A stretch of DNA of 64,000 bases from Aquabacterium humicola (GTDB lineage: Bacteria; Pseudomonadota; Gammaproteobacteria; Burkholderiales; Burkholderiaceae_C), in assembly GCF_030167915.1 (NCBI RefSeq), contig NZ_JARGNB010000002.1, positions 930,001-994,000 on the forward strand, in the 5' to 3' direction. Of the stretch, positions 9,655-18,035 are shown piece after piece. The stretch's first letter is position 1, and every line of letters begins with the position of its first letter. The position numbers and the translations under genes were made by a program. A model generated the notes under the pieces. It did not search any database. It worked only from the letters and a program-made list of their open reading frames with translations, and was not told the DNA's origin.

Positions 9655-9703
9655 TATCCACCAGTTGCCATTCCCGGCTGCGCCTGTCGACCCGTTGTCC
9701 GCC

Positions 9704-9913
9704 ATGAACGCCCCGCTGTTGCCCCAGATCCTGCTGCGCCCCGCCGATCGAGAACCCGAGCTGCCGCTGTCCACCGAGGGCGTGCAGTGCTACGTGTGGC
9801 AGAGCCGTTTCGGCGAGATGCTGATCGAGGTGCACGACGGCGCGGCGTACGTCAACGGCCAGCGTGTCGAGCCGGTGGCCGAGACGCTGCGCCGCGACGA
9901 AGACCGCGGCTGA
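9704..9913 (+). CDS. Small conserved-looking protein under LexA-like control
   Basis: Protein of 69 residues, start ATG at 9704 (an in-frame TTG at 9665 would add 13). The sequence is well composed for a real soluble protein: LPQILLRPADREPELPLSTE, then a compact beta-rich stretch (VQCYVWQSRFGEMLIEV, GAAYVNGQRVEP). No enzyme motif, membrane helix or known domain is recognised. It is read divergently from the helicase gene across a LexA-like box and is followed 57 bp later by another tiny gene in the same direction. I infer a DNA-damage-linked role from context only. Confidence 0.6.
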   Translation: MNAPLLPQILLRPADREPELPLSTEGVQCYVWQSRFGEMLIEVHDGAAYVNGQRVEPVAETLRRDEDRG

Positions 9914-9970
9914 TGCCCGACCCCTGCGAACCGCCCGGACCGATCTCCCCCACCTTTCCGAAAGCGCCCC

Positions 9971-10093
9971 ATGACCCCCTGCATCCGCACCGACGCCCCG
10001 ACCCGCCTGGCCGCGCTGCACTGGCGCCAGCATTACCAGCCGCGCAAGGACCCCACGCCGCGCTGGGTGCGCCGGCTGTGGTTGTGGTTCTGA
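9971..10093 (+). CDS. Very small basic protein, 40 residues
   Basis: ATG at 9971 opens a 40-codon frame ending at TGA 10091-10093. The product is rich in Arg, Trp and His (LAALHWRQHYQPRKDP, then RWVRRLWLWF at the C terminus), giving a basic, aromatic tail that could bind nucleic acid or membrane. No domain is recognised. It sits 57 bp downstream of the 69-residue gene in the same direction, so the two may share the LexA-controlled transcript. Short length makes the call tentative. Confidence 0.45.
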   Translation: MTPCIRTDAPTRLAALHWRQHYQPRKDPTPRWVRRLWLWF

Positions 10094-10212
10094 AGCGGGC
10101 AGGTCGGTCGACCGCCGCGCGCTCCTAGCGGGCGAATTCAGCGGCCACCGCCAGCGGCCAGCCGCGACGCATCGAGGCCTCCGATGGTGGCCGGTGCGAT
10201 GATGGCGAGGCC

Positions 10213-10662
10213 ATGACCAACAATACCTTCGAGCACTTTCCCCAGCCGGAATGGAACGACGAGGACAGCGTCGCCGGCGCGCTCGACGCACTGCGCGACG
10301 CCCATGAAGAAGCGGCCGCCGACGACGCCACCGACCGCTTCCTGTGGGCGATCGGCAACAACCACGCCGGCACCTTCCATCCGGTCGTGCTGGCGGCGCT
10401 GCCGATGCTGGAGCAGTTGCTCGTCGACGGCAGCCCCTGGACGCAGCGCGCGGTCCTTGAGGCCCTGATCGACCTGGGCAGCACCTTCGTGCCCGAACCC
10501 GGGCACGAGACGTACCTCGGCGACGCGGTGCAGGACGCGGTGCGCGACTTCGTACGTTCGCTGCGTCCTCGTGTCGCACCGCTGGCCGACGCCGACGATG
10601 CGCGCGGCCGCAGCGCCGCCGAACTGCTCGAGTGGATCGATGACCTCGGGGACGCCGCATGA
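10213..10662 (+). CDS. HEAT-like helical protein of unknown function
   Basis: Soluble acidic protein of 149 residues, start ATG at 10213. The middle (LWAIGNNHAGTFHPVVLAALPMLEQLL and WTQRAVLEALIDLG) reads as paired helices like HEAT repeats, similar in style to HEAT-like immunity proteins of polymorphic toxin systems, though no toxin gene is next to it. The N-terminal 45 residues are strongly acidic. The stop overlaps the start of a 49-residue frame by ATGA, suggesting coupled translation. Family assignment is by pattern only. Confidence 0.6.
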   Translation: MTNNTFEHFPQPEWNDEDSVAGALDALRDAHEEAAADDATDRFLWAIGNNHAGTFHPVVLAALPMLEQLLVDGSPWTQRAVLEALIDLGSTFVPEPGHETYLGDAVQDAVRDFVRSLRPRVAPLADADDARGRSAAELLEWIDDLGDAA

Positions 10663-10808
10663 ACAGCGCCGACGACCTCGGAACCGCATCCGAAGACCCG
10701 TCTGGCCGCGAAGTGCAGTGCTGGCACACCGACATCTACCAGCAACAGTCCGGCACATGGCGGGCGGTATGGTCGCAGGCCACCGAGCTGCGCCCGCGAG
10801 CGGGCTGA
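10659..10808 (+). CDS. Small protein overlapping the HEAT-like gene
   Basis: A 49-codon frame whose ATG overlaps the previous stop as ATGA. The protein is polar with three Trp residues (CWHTDIYQQQSGTWRAVW) and no hydrophobic segment. It ends 5 bp before the ATG of the K+ channel gene. The coupled start and the closely following gene argue that it is translated, but the frame is short and I recognise no family. Confidence 0.4.
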   Translation: MNSADDLGTASEDPSGREVQCWHTDIYQQQSGTWRAVWSQATELRPRAG

Positions 10809-10813
10809 CCCGC

Positions 10814-11248
10814 ATGCCCTCCGTCATCGCCGCCTGCTGCCTGCTCGTCGTCGCGACCACGGTGCTGCACTACGAGGTGCTGCGCCTGGTCAACGCGCGG
10901 CTGCCCGCATTGCGCATGCCGGGCCGCGCCAAGCTGGTCGTCGTGATCCTCGCGGCCTTCGTCGCGCACGCGGCGGAGATCGGGTTGTACGGACTCGTGC
11001 TCGGCGCATTGGTCAACGGTCTCGGCGCGGGCACGCTGTCCGGCGCGGCCGAGCCGTCGATCTGGTCCTACATCTACTTCTCGGCCGAGACCTACACCTC
11101 GCTGGGTTTCGGCGACCTGACGCCCACCGGCCCGATCCGGCTGCTCGCGGGCGTCGAGGCGCTGAACGGGCTGCTGCTGATCGGCTGGTCGGCCTCGTTC
11201 ACCTACCTGGCGATGGAGCAGTTCTGGAAGCTCGGGCCGGACCGCTAG
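10814..11248 (+). CDS. Two-transmembrane potassium channel
   Basis: Inner-membrane ion channel subunit of 144 residues. An N-terminal helix (SVIAACCLLVVATTVLHYEV), a second hydrophobic helix at ~35-58, the pore loop with selectivity filter TSLGFGD (residues ~95-101), and a final helix (LLAGVEALNGLLLIGWSASF) are visible. The filter is the variant of TVGYGD found in the bacterial Ion_trans_2 family. There is no cytoplasmic RCK domain, so gating is unknown. The start at 10814 avoids a non-membrane N-terminal extension. It converges on the amino-acid dehydrogenase gene. Confidence 0.8.
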   Translation: MPSVIAACCLLVVATTVLHYEVLRLVNARLPALRMPGRAKLVVVILAAFVAHAAEIGLYGLVLGALVNGLGAGTLSGAAEPSIWSYIYFSAETYTSLGFGDLTPTGPIRLLAGVEALNGLLLIGWSASFTYLAMEQFWKLGPDR

Positions 11249-11285
11249 CGCGGCGCGCGCCCGGCGTGCCGGCGCGCCCGTCCGA

Positions 11286-12545
11286 TCACGCGGCGAAGCG
11301 CGCTGGCGAGAACGCCCCGGCGTCGACCAGGGGCGGCACGCCGTCGATCATGTCGGCGATCAGCCGGCCGCTGACCGGGCCCAGCGTGAAGCCCTGGTGC
11401 GCATGGCCGAAGTTGAACCACAGGCCCGGGTGCTTCGGTGCCGACCCGATCACCGGCTTCATGTCCGGCGTGCAGGGGCGGTTGCCGAGCCAGATCTCGT
11501 CGTCGACCGGCTCGCCCAGCGGCAGCAGCCCGCGGGCGGCCTGCAGCGCCCTCTGCAGCTGCACCGGCGAGGGCGGGGCGCCCAGGCGCGCGAACTCCGC
11601 ACCGGTGCTCAGGCGGATGCCGCGGGCCATCGGCGCCAGCACGTAGCCGCGCTCGGCGTCCAGCAGCGGCAGCTGCAGCGACGGCCGGTCGGCCGCGGCA
11701 CCGAAGTGGCGGTGATAGCCGCGCTTGACGAACAACGGCAGCCGGTAGCCCAGGCGCTGCGTCAGCGCGGCGGACCAGGGCCCGAGCGCGATCACCGCAT
11801 GGCGGGCCTTCAGCGCGCCGTGCGCGGTGCGCACGCGCCAGCCCGCCCCGTCGGGCTGCAGGCTCGTCGCGTCGCCCAGGTGCAGCTCGCCGCCCAGGCG
11901 CCGGAAGCGCTGCGCATAACGCCTCACCAGCTCGCCGGGATCGCTGACGGTCCACGGGTCCAGCCAGTGCAGTGCGCCGGCGAGGCCCGGCCGCAGCGCC
12001 GGTTCTGCGGATGCGAGCGCCGCGCCGTCCAGCACCGCATGGCGCACGCCGTAGCGGCGGGCGACGTCGTCCGCGTGGGCGACCGCCTCCGCCAGCGCCG
12101 CAGGCGTGCGGAAGACGATGCGAAAACCGTCGCGCCGCAGCAGCGGCTCGGCCTCGCTGTCGTGCAGCAGCGCGGCATGCTCGTCCTGGCAATGGGCGAT
12201 CAGGCGGGCGTAGTCGTCGGCGATGCGGCGGTGGCGGGCCGGTGCGGAGTGCCACCAATAGCGTGCCAAAGGCGCGGCCAGGCCGGGCAGCGCGCGCAGG
12301 TGCCAGTTCACCGCCGCACCGCGGCGCAGCGCGGCGTCGATCAGCGCCGGCCATTGCCGCGGAAAGGCATACGGCACCACCGCTTCGCGCTGGATGATGC
12401 CGGCATTGCCGTGCGAGGTTTCGCGGCCGGGCGCGCGGCGGTCGACCAGTGCGACCGCGTGGCCGCGCCGGGCCAGTTGCAGGGCGGTGGCGACGCCGAC
12501 GATGCCGGCCCCGAGCACCAGGATGTGAAAGCGCCCGGACGCCAT
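11286..12545 (-). CDS. FAD-dependent D-amino-acid dehydrogenase (DadA-like)
   Basis: Oxidoreductase of 419 residues in the DAO/glycine oxidase family. The start at 12545 puts the Rossmann dinucleotide motif near the N terminus (ILVLGAGIVG, with GxGxxG at 12-17), followed by VALVDRRAPGRETSHGNAG, the FAD-contact signature of DadA. The C terminus has CTPDMKPVIGSAPKHPGLW and FGHAHQGFTLGPVSGRLIAD, also typical. The family deaminates D-amino acids and passes electrons to the respiratory chain. It is read in the same direction as the downstream-numbered lysR gene (12657-13580), 111 bp away, so it may be in that regulon. Confidence 0.88.
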   Translation of the reverse strand: MASGRFHILVLGAGIVGVATALQLARRGHAVALVDRRAPGRETSHGNAGIIQREAVVPYAFPRQWPALIDAALRRGAAVNWHLRALPGLAAPLARYWWHSAPARHRRIADDYARLIAHCQDEHAALLHDSEAEPLLRRDGFRIVFRTPAALAEAVAHADDVARRYGVRHAVLDGAALASAEPALRPGLAGALHWLDPWTVSDPGELVRRYAQRFRRLGGELHLGDATSLQPDGAGWRVRTAHGALKARHAVIALGPWSAALTQRLGYRLPLFVKRGYHRHFGAAADRPSLQLPLLDAERGYVLAPMARGIRLSTGAEFARLGAPPSPVQLQRALQAARGLLPLGEPVDDEIWLGNRPCTPDMKPVIGSAPKHPGLWFNFGHAHQGFTLGPVSGRLIADMIDGVPPLVDAGAFSPARFAA

Positions 12546-12656
12546 GGTTGGGTACTGCTTGAAACCTTGGGTGGAACGGATTGTCGAGCCGCGCGCCGCC
12601 GCGCACGTGACAACTTTCACAAACTGTCGTTGCGTCGATCGCAACGCAACACGGGC

Positions 12657-13580
12657 TCACCAGTCGCGTTCCAGCACGCCGCGCAGGTGGTCCAGGAAAG
12701 CCTGCGCCGCCGCCGGCAGCGTGCGGCCGGCCAGCGTCTGCACCTCGAAGTGGCGCTCGTTCATCTCGCGGTCGCGCAGCGGCACGGCCACCAGCGTGCC
12801 GGCCTTCAGCCGCGAGCGGATCGCCGCCTCGCCGCACAGCGACAGCCCGCCGCCGGCGCTGACGAAGGCGACGATCGGCTCGAGCCGGTTGGTCTCCAGC
12901 ACCGCATCGACCTTCAAGCCCTGGCGCGCGCAGCTGATCTCGAGCAGCTGGCGCAGCGTGGAGTGCGGCGGCGGCAGCGCCAGCGGATGCGCCACCACCT
13001 GCGACAGCGCGAGCTGCCGTCGCGACGCCAGCGCGTGGTCCGGCGCCATCATCGCGAGGATAGGCGCCGGATGGCGCAGCGCGACGTCGATGTCGCGCTC
13101 GGAGCTCATGCCGAAGGTGATGCCGATGTCGACGTCGCCATGGCGCAGCGCCTGCGGAATCTCGGCCTGCAGCCGCACGTCGAGCTGGAAGCGGATGCCG
13201 CGGTACTCGCGCTGGAACTCGGCCACCAGCGCCGGCAGGAACTCGGACGCAAAACCATCGGTGCTGGCCAGCCGCACGGTGCCGGTGCGCAGGCCGCGCA
13301 GCGACTCGATCTCGGCGGCGACACGCTCGACGTCCTGCCACGCGCGCTTGGCATGCACCGCCAGCAGCTCGCCGGCGGAGTTCAGCCGCATGCCGCGCGC
13401 ACGGCGCTCGAACAGCAGCGTGTCCAGCGACTGCTCCAGCCGCGCGATGCTGCGGCTGACCGCCGACGGCGCGACATGCAGCCGTTCGGCGGCGGCGGTC
13501 ACCGAGCCGGTCTGCACCACTTCCAGGAAGTGGCGCAGCACCGGTTCCTGCAGGATGCGCTGGTCGATCTTGCGGGGCAT
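12657..13580 (-). CDS. LysR-type transcriptional regulator
   Basis: Regulator of 307 residues. The N-terminal winged HTH (~10-70: VLRHFLEVVQTGSVTAAAERL, then SRSIARLEQSLDTLLFERR) is followed by the periplasmic-binding-like effector domain (from ~95). The start at 13580 gives MPRKIDQRIL. It is divergent from the amidase-Bug pair, with a perfect 19-bp palindrome between them, so it most likely controls the amidase gene and itself. The effector is unknown; an amide or the acid it releases is a reasonable guess. Confidence 0.9.
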   Translation of the reverse strand: MPRKIDQRILQEPVLRHFLEVVQTGSVTAAAERLHVAPSAVSRSIARLEQSLDTLLFERRARGMRLNSAGELLAVHAKRAWQDVERVAAEIESLRGLRTGTVRLASTDGFASEFLPALVAEFQREYRGIRFQLDVRLQAEIPQALRHGDVDIGITFGMSSERDIDVALRHPAPILAMMAPDHALASRRQLALSQVVAHPLALPPPHSTLRQLLEISCARQGLKVDAVLETNRLEPIVAFVSAGGGLSLCGEAAIRSRLKAGTLVAVPLRDREMNERHFEVQTLAGRTLPAAAQAFLDHLRGVLERDW

Positions 13581-13658
13581 GGCGCGTCGGCAGGGTGGTG
13601 GTGGAAGAGGATTGCGCGAACAGCAACGATGGATTCTAGAGACGGCCGTTGATGACGG

Positions 13659-13677
13659 TGCTAGGGCTTCCCTAGCA
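13659..13677. promoter_or_regulatory. LysR operator, perfect inverted repeat
   Basis: TGCTAGGGCTTCCCTAGCA: two perfect 8-bp arms around CTT. It lies in the 147-bp gap between the divergent lysR and amidase genes, 51 bp before the amidase start and 79 bp before lysR. Position and dyad symmetry fit a LysR binding site. Confidence 0.6.
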
Positions 13678-13727
13678 TCGGCGTCGTCGAGGGGCCGTTC
13701 CTGGCGCCGGACGAGAGGACCGATGGC

Positions 13728-15263
13728 ATGACCGCATCCGCTGCGCCCACTTCCCTGGCCGAGTTCTCCGCGGTCGACCTGCGCCGCCTGATCGGCCGGC
13801 GCGAGATCTCGCCGGTCGACCTGCTCGAGGCCTGCATCGCGCGCATCGAGACGCTGAACCCGTACGTCAACGCGGTCACCGCGACCTGCTTCGAGCGCGC
13901 CCGCGTCGAAGCCCGTGACGCCGAACGCGCGGCGCGGCGCGGCGAGCCGCTCGGCCTGCTGCACGGCCTGCCGGTGGGCGTGAAGGACCTGGAGCCGACC
14001 GCCGGGCTGCTGACCACCTTCGGCTCGCCGAACTTCCGCGGCCATGTGCCGAGCGAGGACGTCGAGCTCGTCGCGCGCCTGCGCCGCGCCGGCGGCATCG
14101 TCGCCGCGAAGACCAACGTGCCCGAGCTCGGCGCCGGCGCGAATACGCGCAACCCGGTGTGGGGGGCGACCGGCAATCCGTTCGATCCCAACCTGAACGC
14201 GGGCGGGTCCTCGGGTGGTTCGGCCGCGGCGCTGGCGCTGGACCTGCTGCCGGTGTGCACCGGCTCCGACACTGGCGGCTCGCTGCGCATCCCGGCATCG
14301 AAGTGCGGCGTCGTCGGCTTCCGGCCGTCGCCCGGGCTGGTGCCGAATGCGCGGCGGCTGCTCGGCTGGTCGCCGATCTCGGTGGTCGGGCCGATGGGCC
14401 GCACGGTCGAGGACACCTGCCTGCAGCTGGCCGCCACCGCCGGCGTGTGTGCCGGCGATCCGCTGAGTTATCCGGTGGACGCGGCATCGTTCCTGTCCCT
14501 GCCGCCGGCGGAGCTCGGCCGCCTGCGCGTCGGCTGGACCACCGACTTCGGCTGCTGCGACGTCGATCCCGACATTCGCGCCGCGTTCGCCGGCAAGGTC
14601 GCCGCGATGCGGCACCTGTTCGCTTCCTGCGACGAGCTGCACTTCGAGCTCGGCGACGTGCACGGCACGTTCGACGTGCTGCGGGCGGAGGCCTTCGTCG
14701 CCGGCACGCGCGAGGCCTACGAGCGCGATCCGGACAGCCTGGGCCCCAACCCCCGCGCCAATTACGAGATAGGCGCGCGCATGAGCCTGCGCGACTGCGC
14801 CTGGGCGCAGGCCGAGCAGACGCGCATCCTGCAGCGCTGGCAGCGCCAGACGGCGGAGGTCGATCTGGTGCTCGCGCCGACGACGCCGGTGTCGCCCTTC
14901 CGCTGGACCGAGCCGCATGCGCTGCTGGTCGACGGCCGGCCGCAGGCCAACTACTACCGCTGGCTGGCGCTGACCTACGTCACCACGCTGACCACGCACC
15001 CGGCGATCACGCTGCCCTGCGGTACCGATGCGCTCGGCCTGCCGTTCGGGCTGCAGGTGGTCGGCGGCTTCCGCGGCGATGCGGCGCTGCTGTCGGCCGC
15101 GCTGGCGCTGGAGCGGGCCTTCGCCCAGGTTGCGGCGCTGCGGCGGCCGCGGCCCGACCTCCACGCGCTGCGCCATGCCGAACCGGCGCTGCATTCGATC
15201 GTCACCGCGCCGCCGCTGCCCGACGGTCGCCCGCTGCACACCGCCGCCACGTCCGTCGTCTGA
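13728..15263 (+). CDS. Amidase-signature hydrolase
   Basis: Cytoplasmic amidase of 511 residues. The Ser-cisSer-Lys triad can be placed: Lys86 in LPVGVKDLEP, cis-Ser161 in the Gly/Ser-rich loop AGGSSGGSAAAL, and nucleophile Ser185 in GSDTGGSLRIPAS. Spacing of 75 and 24 residues agrees with the family. It resembles GatA-like amidases acting on small aryl or alkyl amides; GatB/GatC partners are absent, so it is unlikely to be the tRNA amidotransferase. A Bug solute-binding gene follows 15 bp downstream and a LysR gene lies divergently, pointing to uptake and hydrolysis of one amide substrate. Confidence 0.9.
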   Translation: MTASAAPTSLAEFSAVDLRRLIGRREISPVDLLEACIARIETLNPYVNAVTATCFERARVEARDAERAARRGEPLGLLHGLPVGVKDLEPTAGLLTTFGSPNFRGHVPSEDVELVARLRRAGGIVAAKTNVPELGAGANTRNPVWGATGNPFDPNLNAGGSSGGSAAALALDLLPVCTGSDTGGSLRIPASKCGVVGFRPSPGLVPNARRLLGWSPISVVGPMGRTVEDTCLQLAATAGVCAGDPLSYPVDAASFLSLPPAELGRLRVGWTTDFGCCDVDPDIRAAFAGKVAAMRHLFASCDELHFELGDVHGTFDVLRAEAFVAGTREAYERDPDSLGPNPRANYEIGARMSLRDCAWAQAEQTRILQRWQRQTAEVDLVLAPTTPVSPFRWTEPHALLVDGRPQANYYRWLALTYVTTLTTHPAITLPCGTDALGLPFGLQVVGGFRGDAALLSAALALERAFAQVAALRRPRPDLHALRHAEPALHSIVTAPPLPDGRPLHTAATSVV

Positions 15264-15278
15264 CCGAGGAGAACCTGC

Positions 15279-16250
15279 ATGATGCGCCGCCTTGCCCTTG
15301 CCGCCGCCGCGGTCCTGATCGCCGGCGCCGCGCCGGTCTTCGCCGCCGAAGCCTGGCCCGCCAAGCCGATCACGCTGGTGGTGCCGTACAGCCCGGGCGG
15401 CGCCACCGACACCATCGCCCGCATCCTCGCCAGGCACATGGCCGAGAAGCTGCGCCAGCCGATGCTGGTCGACAACAAGCCCGGCGCCGGCACCGAGATC
15501 GGGGCCACGCTGGTCGCCCGGGCGCCGGCCGACGGCTACACGCTGCTGATCTCGTCGAACACCACCTTCACCGTCAACCCGGCGCTGAAGCCCAGGCTGC
15601 CGTACTCGCCGGAGAAGAGCTTCGAGTCGATCGGCATCATCGGCTCGTCGCCGCTGATGCTGCTGGCGAACCCGGGCTTCGCGGCCGGCGACATCAAGGG
15701 CCTGGTCGCGCAGGCCAAGGCACGGCCGGGCAAGATCAGCTACGCATCCTTCGGCGCCGGCACGACCTCGCACCTCGCTGGCGAGATGCTGAAGGTGATG
15801 GCCGGCATCGACATCCTGCACGTGCCGTACAAGGGCAGCTCGCCGGCGATGGCCGACCTGGTCGGCGGCCAGGTCGACCTGAGCGTCGATACGCTGGTGG
15901 CGGCGATCCCGATGCTGAAGGGCGGCAAGGTCAAGGCGCTGGCGATCACGTCGCCCAGGCGCTCGCCGCAGCTGCCGGACGTCCCGACGATCGCCGAGGC
16001 GGGCTACCCGGACTACGAGATGGTCGCGTGGATCACCGTCGTCGCGCCGCGCGGGCTGCCGGCGTCGGTGCAGCAGAAGCTGTCGTCGACACTGGCCCAG
16101 GTGGTGGCCGAGCCGGCCGCGCGTTCGGCGCTGGAGCAGGCCGGCATGGACCTGCAGTTCCAGCCCGGCAGCGCCTTCGACGCGCGTGTCGCGCGCGAGC
16201 TGCCGCTGCTGCGGGCCTACGTCAGCCGCGCGAGGATTTCACTCGACTGA
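15279..16250 (+). CDS. Bug-family (TctC) periplasmic solute-binding protein
   Basis: Secreted binding protein of 323 residues with a signal peptide (MMRRLALAAAAVLIAGAAPVFA). The family signature is clear: WPAKPITLVVPYSPGGATD, VDNKPGAGTEIGA, ADGYTLL, and VPYKGSSPAM. Bug proteins bind carboxylates or amides for TctAB-type permeases; no tctA/tctB is adjacent, which is usual in Burkholderiales. A GAGGAG ribosome site precedes the ATG. The last 29 bp overlap the convergent tetR gene. Confidence 0.93.
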   Translation: MMRRLALAAAAVLIAGAAPVFAAEAWPAKPITLVVPYSPGGATDTIARILARHMAEKLRQPMLVDNKPGAGTEIGATLVARAPADGYTLLISSNTTFTVNPALKPRLPYSPEKSFESIGIIGSSPLMLLANPGFAAGDIKGLVAQAKARPGKISYASFGAGTTSHLAGEMLKVMAGIDILHVPYKGSSPAMADLVGGQVDLSVDTLVAAIPMLKGGKVKALAITSPRRSPQLPDVPTIAEAGYPDYEMVAWITVVAPRGLPASVQQKLSSTLAQVVAEPAARSALEQAGMDLQFQPGSAFDARVARELPLLRAYVSRARISLD

Positions 16251-16920
16251 CCGCGCCCGGGCGGCGCACCGGCGCCGCATCGGCCCCATCGAGCTGACGC
16301 ACGATGTCGTCGAGCATGGCGTCGCGCAGCGTGCGCGGATCGCCCGTCGGCAAGCCGATGCCGACCGCCAGGAACAGGTAACCCAGCACCTTGCAGCGAC
16401 ACAGGTCGTGCGCGCTTCGGCTGGCGGCCGCACCGGCCGACGGCAAACACGCGTCGACCAGCGCTTGTGCATGCGCCCGGAACGCCGCCGCCGGGCCGCC
16501 GGCGAACACCTCGCCTTCGGCCGCGCCGCGCTGCACGTCGAACATCATGCGCCAGGCGTGCGGGTGCTCGAGCCAGTAGTCGATGTAGCCGGCGTAGAAC
16601 GCGCGCAACCGGGCCGGCGCGGCATCGCGCGGGCGAAGACGGGCCAGTGACGCCGCCAGCGCGTCGGCGAGCGCTTCGTCCCACGCGCCCATCACCAGCG
16701 CGCTCTTGTTCGAGAAGTAGCGGTAGAGCCCCATCGCCGAGAGGCCGACCGTGTCGGCCACCGCGCGCATCGTCACCGCGTCGTTGCCGCCCTCGAGGTG
16801 CAGCGTGCGCACGGCGGACAGGATGTCGCGGCGCAGCGCATCCTGCTCGGGGCCGGGGCGGCGGCGGGGCGTATGGAGATCGCTCAACGGAACGAAGCCG
16901 GGTCGTGCATTGCGACGCAT
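16222..16920 (-). CDS. TetR-family regulator
   Basis: Regulator of 232 residues. The N-terminal HTH (~28-75: ILSAVRTLHLEGGNDAVTMR and VGLSAMGLYRYFSNKSALV) is typical of TetR, and the helical C-terminal domain contains a TetR_C-like segment (YWLEHPHAWRMMFDVQRG). Its 3' end overlaps the convergent Bug gene by 29 bp. It is divergent from a diguanylate cyclase gene, with repeated GTACGCTA motifs between them, so the cyclase and itself are candidate targets. Confidence 0.88.
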   Translation of the reverse strand: MRRNARPGFVPLSDLHTPRRRPGPEQDALRRDILSAVRTLHLEGGNDAVTMRAVADTVGLSAMGLYRYFSNKSALVMGAWDEALADALAASLARLRPRDAAPARLRAFYAGYIDYWLEHPHAWRMMFDVQRGAAEGEVFAGGPAAAFRAHAQALVDACLPSAGAAASRSAHDLCRCKVLGYLFLAVGIGLPTGDPRTLRDAMLDDIVRQLDGADAAPVRRPGAVSRVKSSRG

Positions 16921-16969
16921 TGTCGCGTCGCAGGTGTCGCCGGTGCGCCAAAGACCCCTTGAGTTTACG

Positions 16970-16991
16970 GCGTACGCTACGATGTACGCTA
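16970..16991. promoter_or_regulatory. GTACGCTA repeats between tetR and the GGDEF gene
   Basis: Two direct copies of GTACGCTA at 16972-16979 and 16984-16991, 12 bp apart start to start; the first is part of the perfect palindrome GCGTACGC (16970-16977). The block lies in the only A+T-richer part of the 113-bp divergent gap. It is a candidate TetR operator. Confidence 0.4.
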
Positions 16992-17033
16992 AAACCGATC
17001 GATCGTGCAGAACGCATCTCGCCGAACGCGCTC

Positions 17034-18023
17034 ATGACGCCATCGTCCGCCATCCTGCCGGCCGGCGTGCCGGCCGCCGGCGAACCGCCGCCGGACGGTC
17101 CGGACGCCGGCCGTGCCGCGCTGGCCGACGCACTGCGCCGCCTGGCCGGCGTGATCGACAACGTCAGCGACGGCATCGTGACGATCGACGGCCGCGGCCG
17201 GGTCGAATCGTTCAACAAGGCGGCCTGCGCGATGTTCGGCTACGCGGCGCACGAGGTGATCGGGCGCAACGTCTCGATGCTGATGCCCTCGCCGCACCGC
17301 GAGGCCCATGATCGCTACATCAACGACTACCTGCGCACGCGCGAGCCGAAGGTGATCGGCATCGGGCGCCGGCTGACGGCCGTGCGCAAGGACGGCAGCG
17401 TCTTCCCGATCCGACTGTCGGTGTCGGTCGCGACGGGGCCGGACGATCCGGTGTTCGTCGGCCTGCTCAGCGACCTGAGCGGCGAAGAGCGCGAGCGTGC
17501 GTTCGAGCATGCCGCGTTGCACGATCCGCTGACCGGCCTGCCGAACCGCGCGCACTTTCTGGCCCGCCTCGAGGCGGCCTGCGCGGCGGCGCAGGACGGC
17601 CCGCCGTTCGCGCTGCTGTTCGTCGACCTCGACCGCTTCAAGCCGATCAACGACCTGCACGGGCACGGTGTCGGCGACCTCGTGCTGCGTGCGGTGGCCG
17701 CGCGCCTGCGCAACGCGGTGCAGCGCGACGATGCCGTCGCCCGTTTCGGCGGCGACGAGTTCGTCGTGCTGCTGTCCGGCGTGCGCGAACGCGACACCGC
17801 GGCGCGCATCGCCGCGCGTCTGGCCGCCGCCATCGGGCTGCCGCTGGAAGTCGGCGGCCATGCCCTGCACGTCGGTGCCAGCGTCGGCATGGCGATCTGG
17901 GGCGCCGATGGGCGTCTTCCCGCCGCGCTGATGGCGAGCGCCGATCGCGCGATGTACGCCGCCAAGCGCAGCGGCGCCGCGGCGTCCGCGTCCGCCGACG
18001 GCGGACTGTCCGATCTTCCCTGA
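17034..18023 (+). CDS. PAS-GGDEF diguanylate cyclase
   Basis: Soluble cyclic-di-GMP synthase of 329 residues. A PAS domain (~35-155; VIDNVSDGIVTIDGRGRVE, MPSPHREAHDRYINDYL as in FixL/redox PAS) is followed by a GGDEF domain with an intact GGDEF active site (residues 239-243) and DLDRFKPIND for metal binding. The RxxD inhibitory site is not obvious. The PAS resembles heme- or flavin-binding FixL types, so oxygen or redox sensing is possible. The chemoreceptor gene follows 12 bp later, giving a two-gene signalling unit. Confidence 0.92.
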   Translation: MTPSSAILPAGVPAAGEPPPDGPDAGRAALADALRRLAGVIDNVSDGIVTIDGRGRVESFNKAACAMFGYAAHEVIGRNVSMLMPSPHREAHDRYINDYLRTREPKVIGIGRRLTAVRKDGSVFPIRLSVSVATGPDDPVFVGLLSDLSGEERERAFEHAALHDPLTGLPNRAHFLARLEAACAAAQDGPPFALLFVDLDRFKPINDLHGHGVGDLVLRAVAARLRNAVQRDDAVARFGGDEFVVLLSGVRERDTAARIAARLAAAIGLPLEVGGHALHVGASVGMAIWGADGRLPAALMASADRAMYAAKRSGAAASASADGGLSDLP

Positions 18024-18035
18024 CCACGAAGGACC

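Noticed and set aside
13728-15263. Amidase considered as GatA of the tRNA amidotransferase
   Set aside because: No gatB or gatC nearby and context is a LysR/Bug catabolic unit.
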